The notes under the pieces are model-generated. The model worked only from the letters and a program-made list of their open reading frames with translations, ran no database searches and was not told the origin of the DNA. Shown piece by piece: positions 37,863 through 47,577 of a DNA stretch of 64,000 nt (its first letter is position 1; every line of letters begins with the position of its first letter). Origin of the DNA: Bacteroidota bacterium (lineage in GTDB: Bacteria; Bacteroidota; Bacteroidia; Chitinophagales; BACL12); the NCBI GenBank assembly GCA_016718035.1, contig JADKEK010000005.1, forward strand, positions 317,314 through 381,313. The letters are read 5' to 3'. Made by a program: the position numbers and the translations under genes.

Positions 37863-38909
37863 ATGGAATTCGAAAATAAAATAATGCTATATGGGTTGGC
37901 TGTAATACCGCTACTGCTGCTGGTATTTTATGCTTATGTGGCATGGCGAAAAAAGGCCTTGGCTAAAATGGGTGACCAACATCTGTTGGAGCAACTCATG
38001 AATAGAACTTCCATGAAAAGGAAATGGATAAAATTTTCATTGCTCTTAGCTGCTTGCGCTTTTATCATTTTAGGTTTGGCCAATTTGCGATTGGGTTCTA
38101 AGAAACAAAAAGTAAAAGGTGAAAGTGCGGAAGTGATGATTTGTTTCGATGTTTCGAACAGCATGCTTGCGGAAGATGTAAAACCAAACCGATTGGCTCA
38201 AGCCAAATTATCAACGGCGCAATTAATTGAAAAACTTGCATCCAATAAAATAGGATTAATTGTTTTTGCTGGAGAAAGTTATGTGCAAATGCCACTTACT
38301 AGCGATTCGCGTGCGGCATTAATGTATTTAAATAATATCAATACCGGAACTATTGCTAATCAGGGTACTGCTATCGGCAGTGCTTTGGAAACGGCCATCA
38401 TGGCATTTGACAATGGTGGGGAAAAGGACAGTAAAAAAGGCAAAGCAATTATTATTATTACTGATGGTGAAAGTCATGATGATAATGCTGAGGCTATGGC
38501 AAAAGAAGCAGCAGACAACGATATTAAAATAATTACATTGGGTGTCGGCACACCAACCGGTGCTCCCATACCTGTTAGAAAAGGCAATACTGTAAACGGA
38601 TTTAAAAAAGACAGGGAAGGAAATGTCATCCTCACCAAACTCAACGAAAAGATGTTACAACAGTTGGCCACTGAAGCGGATGGGGTTTATATGAATTTAA
38701 ATGGCGGGAAAAAGGTTGTACAGGACGTATACGAGCAAATTGATGCGCTGGATAAAACCGCAGACGATACCTATCAATTTACCGAATATGCCAATCATTT
38801 TCAATTATTTTTAGGAATTGGCTTATTTTTATTGACTTTAGAATTTTTTATGTCCGACAAAAAACCAAAATGGTTGGAAAAAGTAAATTTGTTTGATGAA
38901 AAAAAATGA
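37863..38909 (+). CDS. batB: BatB, VWA-domain membrane protein
   Basis: 348 residues with the same plan as BatA: two N-terminal helices, a VWA domain with metal site DVSNS and a terminal helix (FLGIGLFLLTLEFFM). The conserved GTAIGSAL segment follows the metal site. It is 4 nt before batC if batC starts at 38914. Confidence 0.93.
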   Translation: MEFENKIMLYGLAVIPLLLLVFYAYVAWRKKALAKMGDQHLLEQLMNRTSMKRKWIKFSLLLAACAFIILGLANLRLGSKKQKVKGESAEVMICFDVSNSMLAEDVKPNRLAQAKLSTAQLIEKLASNKIGLIVFAGESYVQMPLTSDSRAALMYLNNINTGTIANQGTAIGSALETAIMAFDNGGEKDSKKGKAIIIITDGESHDDNAEAMAKEAADNDIKIITLGVGTPTGAPIPVRKGNTVNGFKKDREGNVILTKLNEKMLQQLATEADGVYMNLNGGKKVVQDVYEQIDALDKTADDTYQFTEYANHFQLFLGIGLFLLTLEFFMSDKKPKWLEKVNLFDEKK

Positions 38910-38913
38910 TACC

Positions 38914-39605
38914 ATGAGAATTGTTGTTGTAACCTTTTTATTACTAATGACCTTTGCAGGGTTCGCCCAAAATAGTAATGCTATTATTAAAGAGGGTAAC
39001 GATTTGTATGAACAAAAAGATTATAAGGGCGCTCAGCAAAAATATGAACAGGCTGTAACCGAAACACCTGATTCCGATGCGGGTAATTATAATCTTGGTA
39101 ATACTTATTACCAGCAACAGGAATATGATAAGGCTGCGTCCCAATATGAACGCGCTGCTCAGGCTGCCTCCGACCCGGAAACAAGAGCAAATGCTTATCA
39201 TAATTTAGGAAATACCTATTTGCAGCAAAAGAAATACGAAGAAAGTATAAATGCATACAAACAATCGTTGCGCGATAAACCTACCGACGATAACACAAAA
39301 TACAATTTAGCTTACGCACAAAAAATGTTGAAGCAACAACAACAGCAGCAACAGCAAAATCAGGATAAAAATCAACAAAAAAAGGAAGAGCCTAAAAAGC
39401 AGGATCAACAAAAACAAGATCAAAATCAACAAAAAAAGGAACAGCAGCAAAAAGAACAACAACAACCTGCTCAACCTAAAGAATACTCAAAGAAGAACTT
39501 GAACGCATTTTACAATCATTAAATAATGATGATAAAAATGTTCAGGAAAAAGTGAATAAGCAAAAAGCGCAATCCGGCAATGCTGATGCAGAAAAAGATT
39601 GGTAA
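38914..39605 (+). CDS. batC: BatC, TPR protein, split by a one-base frameshift
   Basis: Signal peptide from the ATG at 38914 (MRIVVVTFLLLMTFAGFAQ), three TPR repeats (GNDLYEQKDYKGAQQKYEQA, NLGNTYYQQQEYDKAASQYE, NLGNTYLQQKKYEESINAYK) and a long glutamine/lysine-rich linker. As given, the frame stops at 39522. Stepping back one base near 39483 lets it continue as ILKEELERILQSL and QEKVNKQKA, ending in EKDW with stop at 39603-39605. That is the normal BatC C-terminus, and the stop is 1 nt before batD. A single A missing from GAAATACTC would explain it: sequencing error or a recent mutation. Confidence 0.85.
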
Positions 39606-39606
39606 T

Positions 39607-41400
39607 ATGAAAACCTGGCTAACTGTTTTTTATTTTTTTATTGCCACTATCCAAATAATGGCGCAAAATGCTACTGTTACAGCTACAGTAAGCAGTAACA
39701 AAGTTGGCCTGAGCGATAGATTTAAATATACCATCGAAGTAACCAATAGCGCCGATGCCAAAGATTTTCGTCCGCCTTCACTCACCGATTTTAGAATTTT
39801 AGGTGGCCCTAATCAAAGTATGAGTTACCAAAATGTTAATGGTAATATTTCCCAGTCAGTTGCGTATTCTTATATTTTACAACCTAAACAATTAGGAAAA
39901 TTTACCATCGGAGCGGCATACGTTAAAGTAAACGGACAAACTTTAACATCTAAACCAATTACTATCGAGGTAATTGACAAACCGACTACTACTGATAATG
40001 CAAAAGACCAAAAATCATCAAGCTCACCAACAACTGATCTTGAAACATATTTAAAAGATAATGTTTTTATCAAAACTGAAGTTAGCGACGATGAGGTATA
40101 TAAAGGGGAAAATATTGCAGTCACTTTAAAATTATATGTCAACAACAATGGCAGTATTTATGGTCCAAGAGGATTTCAAAACATTATTACGCCTAAATAC
40201 GATGGTTTTTATGCCGAAGAAATTGATTTACCGGACCAACAAATAAAAACGGAAGTAATAAACGGGGTTAGCTATCATGTTAACGTAATTAAAAAAACAA
40301 TTTTAACACCTCAGCGTTCAGGCTCTCTTGAAGTTGACCCGCTGAGTATTGATGCCATTTTTGCGGTGATTACCAAAAGCGGCAAAAGTTTTAATCCATT
40401 TGCATCTAATGCTAAAGATGTAATGGTAACTATCAAATCTAATCCTGTTAAAATTAAAGTAAACGAATTACCACCAAATACACCCGACGATTTTAATGGC
40501 GCTGTAGGTAAGTTTACTATGAAGACACAAATAAATGCTACAGAAACAAAAACGGATGAGCCGTTAACTTATAGAATTACAATTTCCGGAACCGGCAATC
40601 TGGAATTATTTAATGCGCCGGAATTAAATCTCCCTCCGGGATGGGAAACGTATGAGCCTAAAACAACAACTGCTTCAGGTGCCAAAACGTTTGAATATTT
40701 ATTAATACCTCGTTCACCGGGTAATTTTACTATTCCATCGTACACTTGGTCATATTTGGATCCCGCTTCAAAAAAATATGTTTCATTGGCTTCTGAAGCT
40801 TACAATGTTAAAGTAGAGGCTGGTCCCGGATATAATCCTGCTACAGGAAATTTTGCTACCAACAAAGAAGAAGTGGAAGCGTTGGCCAGTGATATTCGTT
40901 TTATCACAAAAGACAATCCTTCTTACTTTAATGAAAAACCTTCATTTGCAGGAAGTGGTTTATTTTATACATTATTTATGTTGCCGTTTGTGGTGGGCAT
41001 CGGGCTTTTTGCTTTTACGTTTGTAAATAAACGTAAACAAAGTGACGTTGTGGCGTTGCGTTACAACAGTGCAAATGCCAATGCTAAAAAACGACTTACC
41101 AAAGCAGCTGAATTTGTTGCTTCCAACAATGGTCGTTCATTTTATGATGAAACAATACGCGCACTTTGGGGTTATTTGTCAGATAAACTGGCAATTAACA
41201 GAAGTGAGTTGACGAAAGAAAATATTGAGCAGGTGCTGGCAGGAAAAAATGTATCGCATGCCACCGCACAATCATTAATTGATTTGTTGAACGACTGCGA
41301 GATGTCGCTTTTTGCGCCACCAACAGGTAGTTCATCATTACAGCAAGTATATGCATCAGCAGTTGATTTAATTACAAAACTGGAAAACGAAATAAAATGA
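39607..41400 (+). CDS. batD: BatD family protein
   Basis: 597 residues from the ATG at 39607 (MKTWLTVFYFFIATIQIMAQ signal peptide). Several Ig-like beta domains (~25-460) form the BatD/oxygen-tolerance region, e.g. DRFKYTIEVTN and FTIPSYTWSYLDP, followed by one membrane helix (~470-490) and a cytoplasmic helical tail with YDETIRALWGYLSDKL. It overlaps batE by 4 nt. Periplasmic scaffold role is inference. Confidence 0.92.
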   Translation: MKTWLTVFYFFIATIQIMAQNATVTATVSSNKVGLSDRFKYTIEVTNSADAKDFRPPSLTDFRILGGPNQSMSYQNVNGNISQSVAYSYILQPKQLGKFTIGAAYVKVNGQTLTSKPITIEVIDKPTTTDNAKDQKSSSSPTTDLETYLKDNVFIKTEVSDDEVYKGENIAVTLKLYVNNNGSIYGPRGFQNIITPKYDGFYAEEIDLPDQQIKTEVINGVSYHVNVIKKTILTPQRSGSLEVDPLSIDAIFAVITKSGKSFNPFASNAKDVMVTIKSNPVKIKVNELPPNTPDDFNGAVGKFTMKTQINATETKTDEPLTYRITISGTGNLELFNAPELNLPPGWETYEPKTTTASGAKTFEYLLIPRSPGNFTIPSYTWSYLDPASKKYVSLASEAYNVKVEAGPGYNPATGNFATNKEEVEALASDIRFITKDNPSYFNEKPSFAGSGLFYTLFMLPFVVGIGLFAFTFVNKRKQSDVVALRYNSANANAKKRLTKAAEFVASNNGRSFYDETIRALWGYLSDKLAINRSELTKENIEQVLAGKNVSHATAQSLIDLLNDCEMSLFAPPTGSSSLQQVYASAVDLITKLENEIK

Positions 41401-42203
41401 AACGGCATTTAGGAGTAATCATTTTTCTGGTTTACAACAGCTTGCAACTTTTAGCGCAGGATAGTACATCGGTATCACAAAATATCGACACCACTACTTA
41501 TGTATATGGCAACGTAATGTATGAAAATGGGAATTACGATGCAGCAACAGGAGTATATGAAAAATTACTCACTAAAAATGGTCCTTCAGATGAAATTTAT
41601 TTCAATTTAGGCAATTGTTATTATAAATCAAATGCTTATGGTAAAGCCATTTTAAATTACGAACGGGCTTTGTTTTTTAATCCGGGTAATGAAGATGCAC
41701 AATACAATCTGGAATTAGCCAATCAACGCATTCGCGACCAGATAGAGCCGGTTAATGAATCGATATTTACGATTTGGTGGAATAATTTTATACAAATTTT
41801 TACTGCACATACCTGGACAATTCTTGCCGTAATTTTTATGTGGTTAGCATTGGCAGGATTTGTTATTTATCGCTTGCCGAAATTTGTGGCTTGGCAACGC
41901 CCAGGATTTTTTGTTTTTGCTATTGCATTATTGCTGGCAATAGTATTTTGCGTGGCAGGTTTGGGAAGAAATAATTTCGATAATAAATATCAGTTTGCTA
42001 TTGTGATGGCACCAAGTGCAATTGTAAAAAGTGAACCATCAGAAAATAGCACCAATTTATTCTTGTTGCATGAAGGCATAAAATTAAAATTAATGCGGAG
42101 CGATGAAGGTTGGACAGAAATAAAAATTCCAAATGGAGAAGTTGGCTGGATTAAATCTGATGAGATAACAGCGGTTGACCCTTTTATGCCTGGAAAAAAT
42201 TAG
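41397..42203 (+). CDS. batE: BatE, TPR and SH3-like protein
   Basis: 268 residues: signal peptide, two TPR repeats (GNVMYENGNYDAATGVYEKL and YFNLGNCYYKSNAYGKAILN), two membrane helices (~130-150, ~160-185) and a C-terminal bacterial SH3-like domain (AIVKSEPSENSTNLFLLHEG, EVGWIKSDEI). This is the standard BatE. Its last 20 nt overlap the end of the convergent PAP2-like gene. Confidence 0.92.
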   Translation: MKRHLGVIIFLVYNSLQLLAQDSTSVSQNIDTTTYVYGNVMYENGNYDAATGVYEKLLTKNGPSDEIYFNLGNCYYKSNAYGKAILNYERALFFNPGNEDAQYNLELANQRIRDQIEPVNESIFTIWWNNFIQIFTAHTWTILAVIFMWLALAGFVIYRLPKFVAWQRPGFFVFAIALLLAIVFCVAGLGRNNFDNKYQFAIVMAPSAIVKSEPSENSTNLFLLHEGIKLKLMRSDEGWTEIKIPNGEVGWIKSDEITAVDPFMPGKN

Positions 42204-42801
42204 CAGCAACCATAAAGCTGATAAAACCAACCATATAACCGAGATACACTTCACGGTCGGTATGTGCTTTCAACGCTAAACGTGCAGCTCCAACACAACC
42301 TGCACATACAATGGTAATTAAAAATACAGGTAAAATGCCCACATACGAATAGGGCAATAATATCATAATTACAGCTACCATTCCACCGGCACCTGTGGTA
42401 TGCATACTTACTTTGGTAAATAGAATATTAATTAAGAAGTCAACAAAAACCGCAATGGTGGAGCCTAATAAAATAAAGGTGATTTGTGGATTAAATCCCT
42501 CCTTTAAAAAAACAACATATGCCCATATATAAAAAAAGCCCGCTGCTATATAAGGAATAATTCTTTCCTGCCTGTCGTACACATTTACCGATTTAATAAA
42601 TTTTAATGCAGCAAGTAATCCGATGGTAAAAGCCGGAAATACAAAAGTTAATAAAGCCACACGAATAACCGTAAGGGCATAAGAAGGTGGATCGGGAAAA
42701 GTATAAGGATTAGTATATATTACATATATTGTTCCGTATAACGGCAGCAATAACGGCAGAAATACAATGGAGAAAACATGCCCGAAGATTTTTTTTATCA
42801 T
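42184..42801 (-). CDS. PAP2-like membrane protein
   Basis: 205 residues with about six membrane helices. VSMHTTGAGG resembles the SGH motif of PAP2 phosphatases and ARLALKAHTDREVYLG resembles the R-x5-H-x3-D motif, with glutamate in place of aspartate. The first KX6RP motif is not clear. It is a divergent member, so catalytic activity is uncertain. Coupled to rpoN by a 4-nt overlap. Confidence 0.7.
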   Translation of the reverse strand: MIKKIFGHVFSIVFLPLLLPLYGTIYVIYTNPYTFPDPPSYALTVIRVALLTFVFPAFTIGLLAALKFIKSVNVYDRQERIIPYIAAGFFYIWAYVVFLKEGFNPQITFILLGSTIAVFVDFLINILFTKVSMHTTGAGGMVAVIMILLPYSYVGILPVFLITIVCAGCVGAARLALKAHTDREVYLGYMVGFISFMVAANFFQA

Positions 42802-44285
42802 AATTCTCTTCTTAAACGCGCAACAGGTATGTCTAATTGCTCGCGATATTTAGCAACTGTTCTTCTTGCAATATTATAGCCGCGTTTGCGCAAGTCTTCC
42901 ATTAATTCCTGGTCGCTAAGCGGCGATTTTTTATCCTCCATTTCGATGAGTTCGCTCAATATTTTTTTAACCTCACGAGTTGAAACTTCTTCGCCTGTGT
43001 CGGTAGACAATGACTCGCTGAAAAAATATTTTAAGGCATAGGTGCCAAATTCAGTTTGCACATATTTACTATTCGCAACACGGCTCACCGTTGAAATATC
43101 GAGATTTGTTTTTTCTGCAATATCTTTTAAAATCATTGGCTTCATCATTGTTTCATCACCTGTTAAGAAAAAATCATATTGGTGTAACATGATTTCGTAC
43201 ATGGTGCTCCACAGTGTATGCTGGCGTTGTTTAATAGCATCGATAAACCATTTTGCTGCATCAATTTTTTGTTTGATGAACATGATGGCTTCTTTTTGTT
43301 TTTTATCTTTTGATGAGCTGTTTTTATAATCCACCATCATATCTCTGAAGTCGCGACTAACACGAAGTTCAGGTGCATTGCGGGAATTGAGTTTTAATTC
43401 TAAATCGCCATTGGAATTTACAATGGTGAAATCGGGAATAATATACTGATATAAATTGCTGCCATCTTCTTTAGCACTTCCACCCGGTTTTGGATTGAGT
43501 TTGGTAATTTCTGCAATTACCGGTTTCAATACATCATCTTCAACTTTTAAGTGTCGGGCAAGTTTATCGTAATGTTTTTTTGTAAACTCGTCGAAATAAT
43601 TTTCGATAATGTTGATGGCGAGTTTAATGTGTTTAGTTTGCGTTTTGCGTTCTAATTGTAACAATAAACATTCGCGTAAATCACGAGCGCCAACTCCGGG
43701 AGGGTCAAATCCCTGAATTAAATCCAGTAATTCGATAATCTCATTTTCTTCCGTCATCACATTTTGTGAAAACGCCAAATCATCAACAATTGCCGAAATT
43801 TCTCTGCGTAAATATCCATCGTCGTCGATACTGCCAATAATTTGTTCTGCAATTTTATGGTAGCGCTCATCGAGTTCGCACATACCTAATTGTTTGGTCA
43901 AATTTTCGTGAAATGTATCGCTAACAGCGTATGGAACAGTTTTGTTGTCCTCGTCATCATCGCCATAACTATCGTCACGGGTTTTGTAATCCGCAACATC
44001 ATCGTCATTAATATAATCGTCTAAATCCAGCTCATCGCTGCTGTTGCTTTCTTCACTTTCCTGCGATGACTCCTCGTTATTGCCTTCTTCCTCCCTAAAA
44101 ATTTCTTCTGTGCTGGTGAGCTCCTCTTCCCCATTATCGCCTTCTTCCAATGCCGGATTAGCCTCAAGTTCTTCCTTGATGCGCTGTTCTAGCTGGTCGG
44201 TTGGCACCTGCAGCAGCTTCATGAGCTGAATCTGCTGTGGCGACAGCTTTTGTAATAATTTTTGACTTAAACGCTGATTTAACAT
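42798..44285 (-). CDS. rpoN: RNA polymerase sigma-54 factor
   Basis: 495 residues. Region I is glutamine/leucine rich (QRLSQKLLQKLSPQQIQLMKLLQ), region II is an acidic linker (~50-125, runs of D and E), and region III contains the core-binding and DNA-binding parts ending with the RpoN box ARRTVAKYRE. Sigma-54 needs an AAA+ activator; none is in the window. The downstream PAP2-like gene overlaps by 4 nt. Alone among the neighbours it has a long acidic linker, normal for Bacteroidota. Confidence 0.95.
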   Translation of the reverse strand: MLNQRLSQKLLQKLSPQQIQLMKLLQVPTDQLEQRIKEELEANPALEEGDNGEEELTSTEEIFREEEGNNEESSQESEESNSSDELDLDDYINDDDVADYKTRDDSYGDDDEDNKTVPYAVSDTFHENLTKQLGMCELDERYHKIAEQIIGSIDDDGYLRREISAIVDDLAFSQNVMTEENEIIELLDLIQGFDPPGVGARDLRECLLLQLERKTQTKHIKLAINIIENYFDEFTKKHYDKLARHLKVEDDVLKPVIAEITKLNPKPGGSAKEDGSNLYQYIIPDFTIVNSNGDLELKLNSRNAPELRVSRDFRDMMVDYKNSSSKDKKQKEAIMFIKQKIDAAKWFIDAIKQRQHTLWSTMYEIMLHQYDFFLTGDETMMKPMILKDIAEKTNLDISTVSRVANSKYVQTEFGTYALKYFFSESLSTDTGEEVSTREVKKILSELIEMEDKKSPLSDQELMEDLRKRGYNIARRTVAKYREQLDIPVARLRREL

Positions 44286-44418
44286 TGTATTTTAATCCTA
44301 TCCTGCGCCAAATTTAAGTCGAATTTATTTGTGACAGCAATAAATTTACTCTTGTAGGTTAAGTTTTTATTTATTAATGAAATCTGTATAGTGGGTGGAT
44401 TTCACAGAAAATTCATTG

Positions 44419-44426
44419 TAATTTTG
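44419..44426 (+). promoter_or_regulatory. -7 box of asnS
   Basis: TAATTTTG is an exact TAnnTTTG match 20 nt before the asnS ATG. No clear -33 TTG at standard distance. Confidence 0.45.
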
Positions 44427-44446
44427 CACCCTTAATCATATTTAGC

Positions 44447-45982
44447 ATGCGAATTGAAAAATTTCAATACATCAGAGAATTCAGTCAGTTTGAAAACCGT
44501 GAAGTAACCATCAAAGGGTGGGTGAGTAATAAACGTGACAGCAAAGGCCTGGTATTTATCATTATGCGCGATGGTAGCGGGTTTACACAATGTGTAGCCG
44601 ATGCTGCAAAATTGAGTGCTGAGCAGTTTGAGGCGGCAAAACGCCTTACCCTCGAAAGCTCATTAACCCTTACCGGAACAGTGGTTAAAGATGAGCGCCA
44701 GATTGGTGGATACGAACTTCAAATTACCAGCCTTGATATTATTCAGGTTGCGGACGAATATCCAATATCGAAAAAAGAACATGGTGTTGAGTTTTTGGTA
44801 GATAATCGCCATTTATGGCTGAGAAGCAAAAAACAGTGGGCAATGATGCGCGTGAGAAACCGCGTAATTTTTGCCATCCATAATTTCTTTCAGCAAAACG
44901 ACTTTTTGCAGATGGACGCCCCAATTTTTACCGGCAATGCCTGCGAAGGAACTTCAACTTTGTTTGAAACCGACTTTTATGGTCGCCCTGCATATCTGAG
45001 CCAAAGTGGTCAGTTATATGGCGAAGCATTGGCAATGGCCCATGGTAAAATTTACACTTTTGGACCTACATTCCGCGCTGAAAAGTCTAAAACCCGTCGC
45101 CACCTTTCAGAATTCTGGATGATTGAACCGGAGATGGCATTTTACGACTTAGATATGAATATGGACCTGATTGAACAGTTCCTAAAAGCGGTGGTAAAAG
45201 ATGTTACTGAGTTTTGCAAAGAAGAGTTGGAGATTTTAGAAAGAAATACTGCTTTTCTTGAAAATGCTATCAACCTGAAATTTCCGCGCATTCATTACGA
45301 TGATGCTGTTGCCATTATTCGCGGTGAAAAAGATGTGGATGGTAAAAACAGTATCCTAACATTGGAAAATGATTTAAAAGAAATCAATGATAAAATTACT
45401 GCACTGCAAAACGAAATCACCGAACGTGAAAATAAAATTGCAGGCGGTACTTTAAAAGCAGGTGAAATTAATTTTAATAAAAATAAAATTGACACCATTA
45501 AAAATGAAATAAAAGATTTGCAGGAAAAAGCAGATAATATTCCGCAATGGTTAAACTCTGCTCGCAACTTTGAACATGGCAACGATTTTGGTGGAAGTGA
45601 TGAAACAGTGTTAACCCGATTGTTTGCTTGTCCTATTATGGTGTACAACTGGCCAACTGCAGTAAAAGCATTTTATATGAAACGCGATCCAAACGATCCG
45701 CGATATGTAAAAGGTGTCGACGTTTTAGCACCGGAAGGATACGGTGAAATTGTAGGTGGTGCCGAACGTGAAGACAATTATGAAATGTTGCTGGAGCGCA
45801 TTAAACATGAAGAATTACCTGTGGAAGCTTTCGACTGGTATTTAGATTTGCGTAAATACGGAACAGTTCCACATGCCGGTTTTGGTTTGGGATTAGAACG
45901 TATGGTATTATGGATTAGCGGCGCAACGCATATCCGTGAAGCAATTCCGTTTCCACGTTTTTATGGTCGCTTAGAACCATAA
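44447..45982 (+). CDS. asnS: Asparaginyl-tRNA synthetase with coiled-coil insert
   Basis: 511 residues. N-terminal OB-fold anticodon-binding domain (~15-115), then the class II core: motif 2 region TFGPTFRAEKSKTRRHLSEF and motif 3 GFGLGLERMV near the end, with APIFTGNACEGTSTLFETDF in between. An insert of about 80 residues (~290-370), charged and predicted to be a coiled coil, separates IIRGEKDVDGKNS from NIPQWLNSARNFEHGNDFG. Escherichia coli AsnRS lacks it; related inserts occur in Bacteroidota. A terminator follows. Confidence 0.95.
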   Translation: MRIEKFQYIREFSQFENREVTIKGWVSNKRDSKGLVFIIMRDGSGFTQCVADAAKLSAEQFEAAKRLTLESSLTLTGTVVKDERQIGGYELQITSLDIIQVADEYPISKKEHGVEFLVDNRHLWLRSKKQWAMMRVRNRVIFAIHNFFQQNDFLQMDAPIFTGNACEGTSTLFETDFYGRPAYLSQSGQLYGEALAMAHGKIYTFGPTFRAEKSKTRRHLSEFWMIEPEMAFYDLDMNMDLIEQFLKAVVKDVTEFCKEELEILERNTAFLENAINLKFPRIHYDDAVAIIRGEKDVDGKNSILTLENDLKEINDKITALQNEITERENKIAGGTLKAGEINFNKNKIDTIKNEIKDLQEKADNIPQWLNSARNFEHGNDFGGSDETVLTRLFACPIMVYNWPTAVKAFYMKRDPNDPRYVKGVDVLAPEGYGEIVGGAEREDNYEMLLERIKHEELPVEAFDWYLDLRKYGTVPHAGFGLGLERMVLWISGATHIREAIPFPRFYGRLEP

Positions 45983-46000
45983 ATAAAAAATAATTATCAC

Positions 46001-46045
46001 AAAAAAACCGGAACGAATTATAAAAATTCACTCCGGTTTTTTTTT
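46001..46045 (+). terminator. Bidirectional Rho-independent terminator after asnS
   Basis: Stem AAAACCGGA (46004-46012) with TCCGGTTTT (46032-46040), extended inside by GAATT/AATTC, followed by a nine-T run and preceded by a seven-A run. It can act for asnS and in the opposite direction for the gene ending at 46111. Confidence 0.8.
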
Positions 46046-46090
46046 GCTCTCTTTGTTTTCCTTATGTGAAAAATCGTTGTATTTTTCTTT

Positions 46091-46110
46091 GTGGTTACGG
46101 CTGTTAAAAC
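46091..46110. repeat. Dispersed intergenic repeat, copy 2
   Basis: GTGGTTACGGCTGTTAAAAC matches 19 of 20 bases of the copy at 6780-6799. It ends directly at the stop of the ACMSD gene, again in a convergent gap. Function unknown. Confidence 0.5.
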
Positions 46111-47124
46111 TCACATAAATAATTTGCCATCCAACCCAAGCCATTCCAATGCAGTTCCATTTAATAATCGCTCCTGCACTTCATTACTTAATTGCATCGA
46201 CTCAATTAATTTACCAGGATGATGTTCGCCTAATGGAAATGGATAATCGCTTCCTAATGCTAATTGTTTTGGCCCAAATAAATCCAAAATATATCGCATC
46301 ATCATTTCATCATGCACTAAAGTGTCCAAATAAAATTTATTGAGATAATTTCTTGGATTTTCTTTATTGTCAACCGCCACTAAATCGGGACGAACATTAA
46401 ATCCATGTTCAATACGCCCGATAGTAGCAGGAAAACTTCCACCTCCATGTGCAAATGCCACTTTTAAATTTGGCAATCGCTCAAACACACCACCAAAAAT
46501 CATGGAACAAATAGCCAGTGATGTTTCAGCAGGCATACCCACCAACCATGGCAACCAATATTTATTCATTTTATCCTTGCCCATCATATCCCAAGGATGT
46601 ACAAAAATGGCAGCATTTAATTCTGAAGCTGCTTTAAAAAATGGAAATAATTCATCTGCATTTAAATTCCAGTCGTTAACATGCGAACCAATTTCAATAC
46701 CTGCTAATCCTAATTCTTTTACACAACGCGTCATCTCCTGTATGCTCAACTCAGGATCTTGTAAAGGAACAGTGCCCAATCCCACAAAACGTTTTGGATG
46801 ACGTGAAACAACTTCTGCAATAAAATCATTTTGAAAACGAGATGTTTCTAATGCATAGGCAGCATTTTTTTCCCAATAATGAAACATCACCGGAATAGCA
46901 CTTAATACCTGAACATCAACACCAGTTGCATCGCAGTCGTGTATGCGCACTTCTCCATCCCAACAATTGGATTGAATTTCTCTAAAAAATTTATCCCCCT
47001 GCATCATCCGCGCACAACCCGGACAATGATGATCGAGATGAATATATCTGTTATCCAAAAACTTCTCACTCCACTTCGGGAGCTGGTCAGGGATGATATG
47101 GGTGTGGATGTCGATTTTAAGCAT
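46111..47124 (-). CDS. nbaD: Aminocarboxymuconate-semialdehyde decarboxylase (ACMSD)
   Basis: 337 residues of the amidohydrolase TIM-barrel type. Zinc ligands H7 and H9 (DIHTHI), H176 (FVHPWDMMG) and D293 (LGSDYPFPLGEH), with H226 in FAHGGGSFP, fit the ACMSD family. WLVGMPAETSLAI is also typical. It decarboxylates 2-amino-3-carboxymuconate semialdehyde, steering the kynurenine pathway away from quinolinate. The 3-hydroxyanthranilate dioxygenase two genes upstream makes its substrate. Confidence 0.93.
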   Translation of the reverse strand: MLKIDIHTHIIPDQLPKWSEKFLDNRYIHLDHHCPGCARMMQGDKFFREIQSNCWDGEVRIHDCDATGVDVQVLSAIPVMFHYWEKNAAYALETSRFQNDFIAEVVSRHPKRFVGLGTVPLQDPELSIQEMTRCVKELGLAGIEIGSHVNDWNLNADELFPFFKAASELNAAIFVHPWDMMGKDKMNKYWLPWLVGMPAETSLAICSMIFGGVFERLPNLKVAFAHGGGSFPATIGRIEHGFNVRPDLVAVDNKENPRNYLNKFYLDTLVHDEMMMRYILDLFGPKQLALGSDYPFPLGEHHPGKLIESMQLSNEVQERLLNGTALEWLGLDGKLFM

Positions 47125-47158
47125 AGGAAGCGCAGATTTAAAACACTGATTGAACGGA

Positions 47159-47542
47159 TTAACGGGTTTGGCGGATAAATTTGATTTTATTTTTTTTAAA
47201 AAATTTTTCTCTTGAACTTGGTTTTAACCGAAAGTTTAATAGCAAGCCAACTTCAACATTTGATGCTTTAAGGTAGTTAATTAATTGACATTCATGTTCA
47301 TAACCCAAGGATTCGGCAGCTTTAATTTCAACAATTACACTTGATTCAACTAGTAAATCCGCAAGATAAAATCCAACTTGAGTTTCATCATAAAAAACTT
47401 TAATTTTTACTTTTTGAATTTCTACTTTAAATCCTCTTTTTTTAAGTTCAATTATGAGTGCATTTTCATAAACCTTTTCAAGAAAGCCAGAACCGAGTTC
47501 TCCTTTTCCACATTTTTCATTTTCACAATACAGGAATAACAA
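47159..47542 (-). CDS. GxxExxY protein
   Basis: 127 residues. The name motif is seen as GFLEKVYENAL, followed by VGFYLADLLVESSVIVEIKAAE, a PD-(D/E)XK-like strand pattern, and LINYLKASNVEVGLLLNF. Function of this small family is unknown; it may be a nuclease-fold relative. Normal members begin about 10-15 residues earlier with a KIIG...EVHK helix; here the start is MLFLYCENEKCGKG, unlike the family, so the 5' end may be altered. It lies between two kynurenine-pathway genes. Confidence 0.75.
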   Translation of the reverse strand: MLFLYCENEKCGKGELGSGFLEKVYENALIIELKKRGFKVEIQKVKIKVFYDETQVGFYLADLLVESSVIVEIKAAESLGYEHECQLINYLKASNVEVGLLLNFRLKPSSREKFFKKNKIKFIRQTR

Positions 47543-47577
47543 ATCCTATTATTCACTTAAACGCCGTCGGGTTCAGC

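Noticed and set aside
39470..39530. Programmed -1 frameshift in batC
   Set aside because: The site GAATACTC has no slippery heptamer or clear downstream structure; a missing base is simpler.
44286..44446. tRNA or riboswitch before asnS
   Set aside because: No cloverleaf, T-arm sequence or conserved leader structure was seen; only a promoter box is supported.
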